A DNA stretch of 64,000 nucleotides from Bacteroidales bacterium (GCA_016931855.1 JAFGDZ010000052.1:22520-86519); one strand, 5' to 3'; numbered from the stretch's first letter, positions 17,188 through 26,272 are shown. Program-made: numbers and translations. Notes: generated by a model from the sequence alone, not told the origin.

Positions 17188-18102
17188 TTACCTATTTGCG
17201 TGTTGGCTTTTTATCGATAAAAAAATTAAATACAAAAGTACCATAACTGCTAGAACAGCCGAAGGAATTGCTGCTTCTTTTCCAAAAAGGGTTAGCGCTG
17301 TAAAAACAGAAAAGCCAGAGCTTTTGATTGTTACAAGCATGTTTTGCGGAACCCTAATTGCACTCTCTGTACCAATTTTGATTGAAAGATAATCAAACAC
17401 AAATCCCAAACCAAAAGTAGAAAGGAATAGTGCTACCGATACGAGTAGCAAAATAGTAGGGTCGGAGAAAAACACCTGACGGTTTACACCCACAGCCACA
17501 AAAATTAGTAGAGCAAACCCCCAGTCAACAATCCTTCCCCTCACCTTTTCTACAACACCAAGAATTGGCTTTACCCTGAGGATTTGCGATATAACCATGG
17601 GGATTAGAACCAGAGAAATCATTGTAAAAAATAGGTCTAAGGGGTTTATTCCGCTATGATTGGCAAATAGCCTAACATACAGCGGGGCAAAGAGAATAGA
17701 ACCAACAAAGGCTCCTGTAACGCCTACAATGGCATATTCAACTTTCCCGCGTAGGATGTATGAGAATGGTATAATGGCCACGCCTGGAGGTGCTGCGGCT
17801 ATCACCACAAAGCCATAAAACAGCTGTTCTGTTGGCATAAGCAGCCAGGCAATTAGCATTACAACAGCACCAAATACAATGTAGTTAAGAAAAATACCAA
17901 CAATAAAGGGAGTAGCAACTTTCGAGAACTTATTTAGCACTTTAAGGTTTAACCCAGTCATAGAGAAGGTCATGGTAATTGCAAGAATATATACATTAAA
18001 TGATTTAACATGCTCTGCAAAACCACCAAATGCAAGCCCCATTATTACAGCAAATACAAGAATTGAGTTCCTATTTACGATAATCCTACGTAACACACTC
18101 AT
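17188..18102 (-). CDS. BASS-family (bile acid:Na+ symporter-like) transporter
   Basis: The 304-residue product has 9-10 membrane segments and the conserved BASS stretch AAAPPGVAIIPF in the core helix, followed by a second inverted half with IRVPQNMLVTI. Relatives move organic anions such as bile acids, pantoate or pyruvate with sodium, or act as ACR3-type exporters. The substrate cannot be read from sequence. It is the first gene of an operon with the PhnP-like hydrolase and ybaK. The divergent methyltransferase gene begins 139 bp away. Confidence 0.75.
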   Translation of the reverse strand: MSVLRRIIVNRNSILVFAVIMGLAFGGFAEHVKSFNVYILAITMTFSMTGLNLKVLNKFSKVATPFIVGIFLNYIVFGAVVMLIAWLLMPTEQLFYGFVVIAAAPPGVAIIPFSYILRGKVEYAIVGVTGAFVGSILFAPLYVRLFANHSGINPLDLFFTMISLVLIPMVISQILRVKPILGVVEKVRGRIVDWGFALLIFVAVGVNRQVFFSDPTILLLVSVALFLSTFGLGFVFDYLSIKIGTESAIRVPQNMLVTIKSSGFSVFTALTLFGKEAAIPSAVLAVMVLLYLIFLSIKSQHANR

Positions 18103-18225
18103 TATTTATCAATGTTATTAATTTACAAAAGCAAATGGCCGTACCTTGAAATGGTATATGAAGAATTAGGATCACCCTAACTTACTCACATTCCCGCAAA
18201 CAGCCAATAGAAAGCAATATTTTAG

Positions 18226-18233
18226 TACCTTTG
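18226..18233 (+). promoter_or_regulatory. -7 box for the SAM-dependent methyltransferase
   Basis: TACCTTTG ends only 8 bp before the ATG at 18242. The 5' leader is therefore predicted to be a few bases at most. Confidence 0.6.
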
Positions 18234-18241
18234 ACACAAAA

Positions 18242-18946
18242 ATGTCAGGAAAAATATACCTCATACCAACAACGCTAGGCTCAGAAAGTTGGGACGAAGT
18301 TCTACCTTCATACGTTGCAACCATTGCTAGAGACCTTGATGTTTTTGTTGTAGAGAATGTTAGAAGTGCACGTCGATTTCTATCCTCGCTAAAAATGCCC
18401 AAGCCCATATCGGAGCTCCAGTTTACCGAGCTAAATGAGCATACCCCACAAAGTGATGTTGAGGCGCTACTTGCCCCCGTGCTAGAAGGGCATAACATTG
18501 GCATCCTATCGGAAGCAGGAGTACCAGCAGTAGCGGATCCTGGCAGCAACCTTGTTCGATTAGCGCACAAAAAGGGTATTACCGTTGTTCCCCTAGTTGG
18601 GCCTAGTAGCATAATAATGGCACTTATGTCCAGCGGACTTAACGGACAAAATTTTGCGTTTGTGGGTTACATCCCCGTAAAGCCAAACGAGCGTAAGGCT
18701 AGGCTAAAGCAGCTTGAGCATAGGCTAAAAACCGAAGGCCAAACCCAGCTTTTTATTGAGGCGCCATACAGAAATAATCAGCTTTTTGCCGATATGGTTG
18801 AAACGCTTGATTCCACAACCCAAATAACCATTGCGGCAGATATCACCCTAGAATCTGAATTTATAAAAACGGCAACAGTAAGGGAGTGGAAACAAAAAAT
18901 GCCCGATCTACATAAAAGACCGAGCATTTTTGGTATAGGGATTTAG
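18242..18946 (+). CDS. RsmI-related SAM-dependent methyltransferase
   Basis: The 234-residue product belongs to the tetrapyrrole-methylase-fold family that includes RsmI, the 16S rRNA C1402 2'-O-methyltransferase. Visible motifs are IYLIPTTLG at the N-terminus, GILSEAGVPAVADPG (the glycine-rich SAM loop, near residues 82-96) and VPLVGPSSI. RsmI itself is longer, and this short version beginning with PTTLG is the common Bacteroidota paralogue whose target is less certain. The start is fixed by the near-adjacent -7 box and by family alignment. The last codons double as a terminator hairpin. Confidence 0.85.
   Translation: MSGKIYLIPTTLGSESWDEVLPSYVATIARDLDVFVVENVRSARRFLSSLKMPKPISELQFTELNEHTPQSDVEALLAPVLEGHNIGILSEAGVPAVADPGSNLVRLAHKKGITVVPLVGPSSIIMALMSSGLNGQNFAFVGYIPVKPNERKARLKQLEHRLKTEGQTQLFIEAPYRNNQLFADMVETLDSTTQITIAADITLESEFIKTATVREWKQKMPDLHKRPSIFGIGI
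18895..18931 (+). terminator. Terminator-like hairpin inside the end of the methyltransferase gene
   Basis: Arms aaaaatgc and gcattttt extend inward with further pairs (12 of 14) around a 9-base loop. It overlaps the last 12 or so codons. The gene converges with the FKBP operon (stop at 18950), so the hairpin may serve both strands. Confidence 0.5.
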
Positions 18947-18949
18947 TAT

Positions 18950-19924
18950 TTACTTTGTTGCGGTATCGCTTGTTTTAACATATTCTACCTCTAATATAAT
19001 TGGAGTGTAAGGAGTTACCATACTATTCCCATTCTCACCAAAAGCAAAGCTTGAAGGTATTATTGAACGGGCCTTACCTCCTTTTTTCATGGACTTAACG
19101 GTGTAAGATAAACCCTTAATAATAAGAGGAGACCCCACAGTAAACTCCAATGGTTCATATTGGGTAGATGAGCTATAAATACCATTTAGTTCAGCCACAG
19201 ATTTTACTGTTGTGAAGAAACAGTAGCCATTTAGTAAATACGCTGAGTAGTTTACAGAAACAGACTCATTATCTACAGCAACTTCTCCCTCTCCCGCCTC
19301 TAACTCTACATAATAGATGCCATCAGAGGTAGGGTTAAGGTCAGGATAATTACTGGCAAGATAGTTCGTAATTACTTCTGTTTCATATGCTGCTGGATCA
19401 GGGATTACTCGTTCCATCTTAATATCAAAAAGTAAAGGAGAATAAGCAGGAATACCAGAGGTTGAAACGCCTCCATAAGCCAATGAATATGGGATAATAA
19501 ATGAAGCCCGTTCTCCCTCTTTCATTAGCATTAGCCCTTCTTCCATTCCTGGAATCAACCTTCTAGTAGGATAATTGGGACTCAAAAGAGGCGTATAAAG
19601 CGGCGCATAGTTGCGTCCTTTATAATACATCTCATATAACACTGCAGTATCCTTATAATTTGTGTCAAATATTTTGCCATTTAGCAACCGCCCAACGTAG
19701 GAGAATAACACAAAATTACCATTAATAGGCTTACCTCCAATCCCACTCTCTAACTTAGAATAATATATACCACTAGGCTGTTTTTCATACTGTAAAGGAG
19801 AAATCTTTAAGTACGCTTCAATACGAATACGCTCATCCTCTGCATGATTATCATCAAGATCAAGGCATGAGCTAAAAAAAACGCCAAAAGTAAATAGAAC
19901 AGGCAACAACAACCATCTTTTCAT
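18950..19924 (-). CDS. Two-domain FKBP-type peptidyl-prolyl isomerase lipoprotein (fourth of array)
   Basis: The 324-residue lipoprotein (lipobox FFSSC) has two FKBP domains, at about 75-175 and 225-320. Each has the LLNGKxF-like strand, the GMEEG/GLSY helix and a terminal strand (LLFDIKMERV, IILEVEYV). Several ligand-pocket aromatic residues are replaced, so catalytic activity is uncertain. It is predicted to sit on the periplasmic face of the outer membrane and to help fold exported proteins. It is the last gene of the nrnA operon, 70 bp after the third FKBP gene. The related lipoprotein GldI of flavobacteria also lies next to nrnA. Confidence 0.82.
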   Translation of the reverse strand: MKRWLLLPVLFTFGVFFSSCLDLDDNHAEDERIRIEAYLKISPLQYEKQPSGIYYSKLESGIGGKPINGNFVLFSYVGRLLNGKIFDTNYKDTAVLYEMYYKGRNYAPLYTPLLSPNYPTRRLIPGMEEGLMLMKEGERASFIIPYSLAYGGVSTSGIPAYSPLLFDIKMERVIPDPAAYETEVITNYLASNYPDLNPTSDGIYYVELEAGEGEVAVDNESVSVNYSAYLLNGYCFFTTVKSVAELNGIYSSSTQYEPLEFTVGSPLIIKGLSYTVKSMKKGGKARSIIPSSFAFGENGNSMVTPYTPIILEVEYVKTSDTATK

Positions 19925-19994
19925 ACGTTACATATTTAATTAGATTAAACACTAAGCTAACATTTCACTAGTAGCGCAACAATCTCACTGCAAA

Positions 19995-20930
19995 CTACTT
20001 TTTTATCTTCTTCTGAAATTTAATTCCACATAAAATAGGCTCGTAAGGTGCAACAATATTTGTGCCAGTAACGCCATAAGCTAAAGGTGATGGAGCTAAA
20101 ACTGAAACCTCAGCTCCTTCTTTAATTAAGGGGACAGCAAGCCTTACAGCTAATGGTAAACGTTTGTCAGAAAGAATTAGAGTATCAGAGTAAGAACGAG
20201 CCACCTCGGCTCCATCTAGCGTTGTAACAAGGTAGGATCCAATAATTGTATCCGTTTTGGCAGGGCTTACACCTGCACCTTGAATAATGTGTTTCATATA
20301 GAAACCATCTGTTTGTAGGGTAAACCCCTCATTAGCTGCAACAAAATTGGCTACAACAGCCCTTTCCTTTGCTATAGATGGGTTCTTGGTATAAATCACA
20401 TGAATATCGTAAATAAGAGAAGTCCAAGGCTGCAACGGCCCTGTAGCGTTATCGCCAAAACCATAGGCCGATGGGAATAAAATGCTACCATCCTGCCCCT
20501 CTCTAGCCATAAACAGGCCACGCTCCAATCCTTCAATTAGCGTCTTGCTTCCAGCAACCCATACAGTAGAATCAAAAGTAAAATTAACTGTATCAAGATT
20601 AGCTCTATAAGCTTCCTTTCTTATGTTTGTGGCAAACACTAAACCACTAAGGTTATAGGCCTTATACCAAAAGGCTACGGTATCTCCAGCAGCAACTTGG
20701 TAACCATACTTTTTTGTGCGAATGGCATGAAAAATGCCCTGCTCCTCGCTATACTCCCATTTTTTGGTCTCAATATACTTCTGTATTGCAGCCTCCTCTT
20801 TAAACTGCTTCTCGTCTTCCAAAGACTTCTGGCACGATGTAAATACCAACAACGATATAATTATCAACGCAGTACCTGTTCTCAAGCCTTTTAGACCTAA
20901 GCTATAAATAGTTGTATCCCCAAAAATCAT
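19995..20930 (-). CDS. Two-domain FKBP-type lipoprotein (third of array)
   Basis: The 311-residue product has an unusual N-terminal extension before the lipoprotein signal (lipobox VFTSC). The first FKBP-like domain (about 75-185) keeps GDTVAFWYKAYNLSG, LIEGLERGLFMAREG and FPSAYGFGD. The second (about 200-308) is more diverged. The start overlaps the stop of the preceding gene by 4 bp, which implies translational coupling. An ATG closer to the hydrophobic segment is not available, so the longer start is kept. The role is inferred as envelope chaperone or isomerase. Confidence 0.78.
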   Translation of the reverse strand: MIFGDTTIYSLGLKGLRTGTALIIISLLVFTSCQKSLEDEKQFKEEAAIQKYIETKKWEYSEEQGIFHAIRTKKYGYQVAAGDTVAFWYKAYNLSGLVFATNIRKEAYRANLDTVNFTFDSTVWVAGSKTLIEGLERGLFMAREGQDGSILFPSAYGFGDNATGPLQPWTSLIYDIHVIYTKNPSIAKERAVVANFVAANEGFTLQTDGFYMKHIIQGAGVSPAKTDTIIGSYLVTTLDGAEVARSYSDTLILSDKRLPLAVRLAVPLIKEGAEVSVLAPSPLAYGVTGTNIVAPYEPILCGIKFQKKIKK

Positions 20931-21817
20931 TTTTTCCCTGATTTAACTTCAACAAGCTCAACTTCAAAAATAACGGACGTAAATGGGGGTACTATACCTG
21001 TAGAACTCCCTCCTTGTCCAAAAGCGATATCGGAAGGTAGAATAAACAAAGCCCTTTCACCCTCACTCATTAACCCAATGGCCTCTTCCAGTCCGTCAAT
21101 AACCTGCCATTTCTGTCCGTAAACAAACTGGAAGGCTTCGCTTCGCTTTTTGGTTGAGTCAAAGTATTTACCATTAAGAAAACGCCCCTCGTAGTGAACT
21201 GTAACGGTATCGCCAACGTGAACGGCTTGGCCATTACCCTTATTCAATGAGATGTAAAACAACCCAGAACCTGTTGCTGGTGAAATTTCCAAGTGTTCGT
21301 CTTGCAGGTACTGACGAAGGATTACCTTTTCGTACTCACCAAAGTCTTCAATCCAGGTTAAAAATGCCTCCTTCTCTTGTTGATACTGCTTCTCCGTTTG
21401 CACTTCGAGCATTCTAATATCAACACGTAAAAAAGCATTAGGCTCTATAAACGTGGGGATAGAGGCTTCTAGCGTTTTTAAGAAGAAGCTATTAGCATTA
21501 ATGTAGAACGATGCGCTATCGCCCTGTGCAAGCATGGCAAAGCACTCATCTATTGAGCCCTCAAAGTGGGGCTCTGTTAGCTGAAATTTTCTAACGCCAG
21601 AAAAGAATAATGAGTCGGCTTCTGTTCTATAGGATATTTGAACAGTAATGTAATCGGTAGGAGTTGCCCGTGTTGTTCCATCTCCAAGGGCTATTAACTT
21701 GTAGTGTACGCCCGTAGGGGTTACCGAAAATTCTGGAAACCTTGAGGACTTTGTTCCGCAACTAACTAAAAATAAAAGCCCAACGGATAACAGGCCTAAG
21801 GCCTTATTCATAAGCAA
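20927..21817 (-). CDS. Two-domain FKBP-type lipoprotein (second of array)
   Basis: The 296-residue lipoprotein (lipobox FLVSC) has a degenerate FKBP domain (about 40-140) and a canonical one (about 190-292). The canonical domain carries GDTVTVHYEGRFLNG, FDST, VIDGLEEAIGLM, FILPSDIAFG and VIFEVELVEV, close to active FKBPs. The start could be Met1 or Met3 (21811). It lies 99 bp downstream of the first FKBP gene and overlaps the next by 4 bp. Of the four, this and the first gene look most likely to be active isomerases. Confidence 0.85.
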   Translation of the reverse strand: MLMNKALGLLSVGLLFLVSCGTKSSRFPEFSVTPTGVHYKLIALGDGTTRATPTDYITVQISYRTEADSLFFSGVRKFQLTEPHFEGSIDECFAMLAQGDSASFYINANSFFLKTLEASIPTFIEPNAFLRVDIRMLEVQTEKQYQQEKEAFLTWIEDFGEYEKVILRQYLQDEHLEISPATGSGLFYISLNKGNGQAVHVGDTVTVHYEGRFLNGKYFDSTKKRSEAFQFVYGQKWQVIDGLEEAIGLMSEGERALFILPSDIAFGQGGSSTGIVPPFTSVIFEVELVEVKSGKK

Positions 21818-21916
21818 TGTGTTTTTCCAAGTTTGGTAAATATAGCAAAAATCTAATTGTGCATATTGTAATAGGCATTTTAGTTTAACATAAACCTAAT
21901 ACTGGAGCTCAATTGT

Positions 21917-22453
21917 CTAATGTAAACTTAGCAGCTCAACATCGTACACAAGTATTGCTCTAGGGGGGATTTTGCTGCCATCGCCAACTAAACCGTGTGC
22001 CAAATGGGGTGGTAGAATGAACTTTGCCTTTTGTCCAACCCTCATTAGCAGGACTCCCTGCTCCAAGCCAGATACAACTCCGCCCTGCCCAACAAGAAAT
22101 TGCTCCTGCACGGGAGTGGTTTCGCCATAACAAATGGATCCATCAAGTAAGCTTACTTTATACGATATGGTTGCAAGCTGCCCCTTCTCTGCAATTGCCC
22201 CTAGTGCATCACCATAAATAATATAGTACAAACCCGCTCCATTTTGAGCCACAAGGGAGTCTAAAGCGTACCGCTTAAGGTAAGCCTCTATTTGCTCCTT
22301 GTCGTTTTTTACTAGCTCCTTGTTTATTCCCTCTAGCTGCTCCTTTGCTTGGGAAAGGCTAACCGGAGGCTGCTTTTTGCCAGAACCATTGCAGCACCAA
22401 AAGCCAATAGCTACAATAAGTAGTAGCAGTGAGAAGTTACTTAGCTTTCTCAT
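21917..22453 (-). CDS. Single-domain FKBP-type lipoprotein, GldI-like (first of array)
   Basis: The 178-residue product has a lipoprotein signal ending IGFWCC, a Lys/Glu-rich helix (about 30-60) and one FKBP domain (about 80-178) with ISYKVSLLDGS, VVSGLEQGVLLM, FILPPHLAHG, IPPRAIL and VYDVELL. The ATG overlaps the nrnA stop by 4 bp. In flavobacteria the gliding-associated isomerase GldI has the same size, domain and nrnA neighbour, so a GldI-like role is reasonable. Gliding itself cannot be claimed from this window. Confidence 0.85.
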   Translation of the reverse strand: MRKLSNFSLLLLIVAIGFWCCNGSGKKQPPVSLSQAKEQLEGINKELVKNDKEQIEAYLKRYALDSLVAQNGAGLYYIIYGDALGAIAEKGQLATISYKVSLLDGSICYGETTPVQEQFLVGQGGVVSGLEQGVLLMRVGQKAKFILPPHLAHGLVGDGSKIPPRAILVYDVELLSLH

Positions 22454-23478
22454 TCCGATAAAAGTTCGTTCTTATACTTTTCAATAATGTTGGTAAAAAG
22501 GGCCTCGGTTTCGGCAAGCGTGGCAAACGATTTTCCGCCTGCTGCATTTGTATGCCCACCCCCATTAAAAAACTCCTTCGATACCTTATTAACAGGGAAG
22601 CTACCCCTTGAGCGTAGCGAAACCTTTATTAGCCCTTCGTTCTCAATAAAAAGGGCAGAAAAAACTACGCCTTTTACTGATAATGGTAGATTAACAAACC
22701 CTTCGGTATCGCCCATTTTATGGGAGAATCGGGTTAGCTCATCCTTTGTTAAGGCGATATAAGCAGCGTTGTACTCGGGAAAAACCTTCATCTTTTCAGC
22801 CAAAGAGAAACCGTACAGCCTCATACGCTCAACCGAGAAGTTATTGTAAACGGCGCTTTGCACATTATCAACCTTTACCCCTTTGCCCACAAGTTTACCA
22901 GCAACCTCAAAGGTTCTCCCCCTGTTGCACGCATAGCTAAAGGAGCCAGTATCGGTCATAATACCGGTATATAAGCAAATAGCGGCACTAGTATCAACAG
23001 CACCCTCATCCCACAGTGAGGTGAATACCTCAAAAACCAGCTCGGCGGTAGAGCTAACCTCTGTTTCCGAAAATTGAATGCCAAACGCACTTTCGGGGAA
23101 TGGATGATGGTCTATAAGCACCTTGGTGCCAGTAGAGCTAGCCAGCACATCGGCCATTTTCTCGGTTCGGTTGTAGGCATTAAAATCGAGGCAAAAAACA
23201 ATATCCGCCTTTAGCACTAACTCATTAACCAGCTCTGCTTGATGGGAAAACTTTACGATACTATCGGTTCCGGGAATCCATCCTAAAGAATCGGGGAAGG
23301 AGTTGGTTGTAACAACCACCGGACTATACCCCTTATTTTTAAGTATATGGTACAAGCCTAAAGCAGACCCTAAGGCATCGCCATCGGGATTATGGTGGGT
23401 TGTAATTACCACTTGTTCTGCTGTTTGCAATAAATTCCTTAGTTTCTCAATATTCTCTGCTGATAACGTCTTAAGCAT
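22450..23478 (-). CDS. nrnA: DHH/DHHA1 oligoribonuclease / pAp phosphatase (NrnA)
   Basis: The 342-residue product degrades very short RNAs and/or 3'-phosphoadenosine 5'-phosphate in the cytoplasm. The DHH domain shows HHNPDGDALGSALG near residues 28-41, CLDFNAYNR near 95 and the metal motif LIDHHPFP near 121. The C-terminal DHHA1 domain ends with GGGHTNAAGG near 308-317. All metal ligands appear intact. It heads the FKBP operon, and a -7 box lies at 23498-23505. ndk is divergent, as in several Bacteroidota genomes. Confidence 0.93.
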   Translation of the reverse strand: MLKTLSAENIEKLRNLLQTAEQVVITTHHNPDGDALGSALGLYHILKNKGYSPVVVTTNSFPDSLGWIPGTDSIVKFSHQAELVNELVLKADIVFCLDFNAYNRTEKMADVLASSTGTKVLIDHHPFPESAFGIQFSETEVSSTAELVFEVFTSLWDEGAVDTSAAICLYTGIMTDTGSFSYACNRGRTFEVAGKLVGKGVKVDNVQSAVYNNFSVERMRLYGFSLAEKMKVFPEYNAAYIALTKDELTRFSHKMGDTEGFVNLPLSVKGVVFSALFIENEGLIKVSLRSRGSFPVNKVSKEFFNGGGHTNAAGGKSFATLAETEALFTNIIEKYKNELLSE

Positions 23479-23497
23479 GCTTATTCATTTAAAAAAT

Positions 23498-23505
23498 CAA
23501 AGATA
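23498..23505 (-). promoter_or_regulatory. -7 box for the nrnA-FKBP operon
   Basis: TATCTTTG on the minus strand, 20 bp before the nrnA start, matches TAnnTTTG. Confidence 0.6.
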
Positions 23506-23564
23506 GAACAAAAAGATTTGGGCATCTAACCCTTTTGTGCCAATTTTGGGTAAAATACCCAACC

Positions 23565-23984
23565 ATGGAAACACAAAGAACATTCACAATTCTAAAACCC
23601 GATGCGGTTAAAAACCAATCGATAGGCGCAATTATTGGAAAAATTCACGAAGCGGGCTTTTCCATTAGAGCCATGAAGATGACACGGATATCCATTGAAG
23701 AAGCCGAGAACTTTTACTCTATGCATACTGGGAAGGAGTTTTTTGAACGCCTAACCCAATTTATGGCCTCTGGCCCAATTGTGGTTATGGTTTTGGAGAA
23801 GTCTAATGCCATTGAGGATTACCGCAAGCTGCTTGGCCCAACCGATTCTACAAAAGCGCCAAAAGGAACAATTCGTGGTGATTTTGGTACTACAACTACC
23901 CAAAATGCTGCGCATGGAGCCGACTCTGTAGAGAACGCCAAGCACGAATGGGCTTTCTTTTTTAGTGAGCGGGAGCTATTCTAG
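23565..23984 (+). CDS. ndk: Nucleoside diphosphate kinase
   Basis: The 139-residue product transfers the gamma-phosphate between nucleotides through a phosphohistidine. It begins METQRTFTILKPDAV, has the ATP-contact region RGDFG, and the active-site loop NAAHGADS holds the catalytic His. Full family length. An upstream in-frame ATG (23535) would add ten residues not found in the family, so the ATG at 23565 is chosen. It diverges from nrnA across about 85 bp. Confidence 0.97.
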   Translation: METQRTFTILKPDAVKNQSIGAIIGKIHEAGFSIRAMKMTRISIEEAENFYSMHTGKEFFERLTQFMASGPIVVMVLEKSNAIEDYRKLLGPTDSTKAPKGTIRGDFGTTTTQNAAHGADSVENAKHEWAFFFSERELF

Positions 23985-24008
23985 CAACTAGCCTTACATA
24001 AAAACCAG

Positions 24009-24305
24009 CTAGGTAAGTACCAATTTAACAATTACATCGGCGCCAAGGTGGGTGTTTAAGGCCTTCATAACCTTATCGGCCGACAGGGATAGCTCTTTGC
24101 GCAAAACCGAAGAGGTTAGGCTAATTGTTAGCACGCCCTCGGCAAACCTAATTTCCCGAGTAAGCTCACCTATCTGAGGGCCAAACATACTATGCCAAGC
24201 TTCAGCTATTCGGCGCTCCAGAAACTTGTCGTCGAGCTTGTGCTCCTTAATAAACTCCTTAATGGCATCGCCAATGGAAACCACGCTATTCTTCCTTACT
24301 GCCAT
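24009..24305 (-). CDS. DUF721 (DciA-like) protein
   Basis: The 98-residue product has an N-terminal helix (VVSIGDAIKEFIKEH) and the KH-like core AEAWHSMFG, LTREIRFAEG, LTISLTSSVLRKELS. This matches DUF721/DciA, a family linked to loading the replicative helicase in bacteria without DnaC. It overlaps the end of recF by 20 bp, and the pairing with recF is common in Bacteroidota. I infer a role in replication or repair. Confidence 0.85.
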   Translation of the reverse strand: MAVRKNSVVSIGDAIKEFIKEHKLDDKFLERRIAEAWHSMFGPQIGELTREIRFAEGVLTISLTSSVLRKELSLSADKVMKALNTHLGADVIVKLVLT

Positions 24306-25419
24306 CTTGTTGTGCTATTTCGGTTACATTTCCATGTTTAACCTCGAAAAGGGTATAGCCAGCATCAAGCTTTTCGAGGATTGAATCGAGCCGGTGCTTA
24401 TTTGTATCGGTAATAAAGACTTGACCAAAGCCATTGCCGCCATCGGAAAGCATACGAATAAATTGCTCAACCCGATCCATATCAAGTTTATCAAAAATAT
24501 CGTCGAGTAGAAGCACTGGCTTATAGCCAGAAATCTCCTCTAAAAAATCGAACTGCGCAACCTTAAGCGCAATTAAATATGTTTTTTGCTGCCCCTGCGA
24601 GCCCTCTTTTTTAATAGGGTTACCATTTAATAGTAGCACAAGGTCGTCCTTATGTATGCCCACAGAGGTAAACTCAATGGCTCTATCCTTAGGAAATGCG
24701 GCTTGTAGCTGCTCCAGAAAGCGGCCGTCGGCAAGTTGCGATTTGTACTCAAGGCTAACATTCTCATCGCTTCCGGCAATTTGCGAGTACACCTTTTGGA
24801 AAACGGGAATGAGCTTACTAATAAACTCCAGCCGCGTTTTGTAGATAGCGGTACCTAAAGCATCCAGCTGCTGGTTAAATACATCAATAATATCAACCCC
24901 TGAAGAGTTAAAGCGCAAGTCCTTAAGCAGCTTGTTGCGCTGCGCAAGTACACGGTTGTACTTTATTACCTGATCGAGGTACGATTTGTCGAACTGAGAG
25001 ATTACCCCATTTAGGAACTTCCGGCGCTCCTCGCTTCCATCAAGAATTAGCGACGAATCGGCAGGGGAAACCATTACCGTAGGCACAAGCCCAACATGAT
25101 CGGCCAACCGCGGGTACTCCTTCCCATTGCGCTTAACTACCTTACCCTCATTCCGTTTAACAGCGAGGTAAATATTCTCCTCGGCATTACTCCTGTAGAA
25201 TATTCCCTGAACAACAAAAAACTCCTCGCCATGCCTCACATTCTGGCTATCGATTGCATTAAATGCACTTTTGCATAGCGATAAGTAATGAATGGCATCA
25301 AGCAAATTAGTTTTACCCTGCCCATTGTTGCCCACAAAGCAATTAATGCGATGAGTAAAGTTGATATCGGCCTGAGTATAAGACTTAAAGTTTATAAGAG
25401 ATAACCGTTTAAGAAACAT
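24286..25419 (-). CDS. recF: DNA replication/repair protein RecF
   Basis: The 377-residue product is an SMC-like ATPase that helps load RecA at gaps through RecOR. It has Walker A GNNGQGKTN at 30-38, the ABC-like signature EGSQGQQKTYLIALK near 275-289 and Walker B PVLLLDDIFDKLD near 310-322. It begins MFLKRLSLINFKSY as is usual. A -7 box lies 28 bp upstream. It is co-transcribed with the overlapping DUF721 gene. Confidence 0.97.
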   Translation of the reverse strand: MFLKRLSLINFKSYTQADINFTHRINCFVGNNGQGKTNLLDAIHYLSLCKSAFNAIDSQNVRHGEEFFVVQGIFYRSNAEENIYLAVKRNEGKVVKRNGKEYPRLADHVGLVPTVMVSPADSSLILDGSEERRKFLNGVISQFDKSYLDQVIKYNRVLAQRNKLLKDLRFNSSGVDIIDVFNQQLDALGTAIYKTRLEFISKLIPVFQKVYSQIAGSDENVSLEYKSQLADGRFLEQLQAAFPKDRAIEFTSVGIHKDDLVLLLNGNPIKKEGSQGQQKTYLIALKVAQFDFLEEISGYKPVLLLDDIFDKLDMDRVEQFIRMLSDGGNGFGQVFITDTNKHRLDSILEKLDAGYTLFEVKHGNVTEIAQQDGSKEE

Positions 25420-25446
25420 CTATTTGGGATTGATATGCACAAGAGG

Positions 25447-25454
25447 CAAAAGTA
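25447..25454 (-). promoter_or_regulatory. Promoter of the recF operon
   Basis: TACTTTTG on the minus strand matches the -7 box. A TTG lies 20 bp further upstream, near the usual -33 spacing. Confidence 0.6.
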
Positions 25455-25524
25455 CTCAACAAAACGGAGCATAACAACACGGGAAAATAATAGTGTAAAA
25501 ATTTCCATATAATTGAAAAACCAT

Positions 25525-25532
25525 TACTTTTG
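25525..25532 (+). promoter_or_regulatory. -7 box for the TPR-protein gene
   Basis: TACTTTTG matches TAnnTTTG. Its position rules out the in-frame ATG at 25513 as the start and supports 25567. Confidence 0.6.
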
Positions 25533-25566
25533 CGTCAGCTTAAAAGAAAACGTAACAAGTACTAGT

Positions 25567-26253
25567 ATGGCAAAAGAAAACAAGGTTGCTTCAGAGAACA
25601 GCGTTGAAGCTCTGGAGAATGCACTAACCAGAACAGAACAGTATATTGAAAGTAATCAGAAAAGCCTTACCATTATTGTAATTGCAATTATTGTAATAAT
25701 TGGTGCTTACTTAGGTTACAAAAAACTTTACCTTGCTCCCATGGAAAGTAAGGCTCAAGAGCAGGTATTTTCTGCTGAGCGCTACTTTGAGCAGGATTCA
25801 TTTAAACTAGCCCTTAACGGTGATGGTAATAACCTTGGCTTTTTGAGCATCATAGATAACTATGGGCCAACCAAAGTTGCAAACCTTTCACACTACTACG
25901 CTGGTATTTCTTACAGAGAGCTAGGCCAGTTTGAGGAGGCAATTAAGCATCTTAAAAAGTTTGACGCAAGCGACAAGGTGATTCGTCCTATAGCCCTTGG
26001 TGCCATTGGCGATTGCTACGTAGAGCTTGAGAAGTACGCCGATGGCGCTAGCTTCTACAAAAAGGCGGCAGCATACGATGACAACAGCTTTACTGCACCA
26101 ATCTACCTACTTAAAGCAGGTGTGGTTTACGAAAAGCAAGGCAAGTACAGCGATGCCATTAAAATGTACGAAACAATTAAGAAAGAGTACCCACAAAGCA
26201 CAGAGGCTAGGGATATTGAGAAGTACATTGAACGCGCTAAGCAAGTAAAGTAA
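25567..26253 (+). CDS. Membrane-anchored TPR-repeat protein (YfgM-like)
   Basis: The 228-residue product has a short cytoplasmic N-terminus, one membrane helix (about 35-57; [18 protein letters not shown]) and then tetratricopeptide repeats (about 95-225) such as [36 protein letters not shown] and [16 protein letters not shown]. This is the YfgM/tetratricopeptide layout, linked to envelope protein transport or quality control. The start at 25567 begins [11 protein letters not shown]. An upstream ATG lies before the -7 box. A terminator follows, and ribH is next. Confidence 0.85.
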   Translation: MAKENKVASENSVEALENALTRTEQYIESNQKSLTIIVIAIIVIIGAYLGYKKLYLAPMESKAQEQVFSAERYFEQDSFKLALNGDGNNLGFLSIIDNYGPTKVANLSHYYAGISYRELGQFEEAIKHLKKFDASDKVIRPIALGAIGDCYVELEKYADGASFYKKAAAYDDNSFTAPIYLLKAGVVYEKQGKYSDAIKMYETIKKEYPQSTEARDIEKYIERAKQVK

Positions 26254-26272
26254 CACTACTATAGTAATATGT

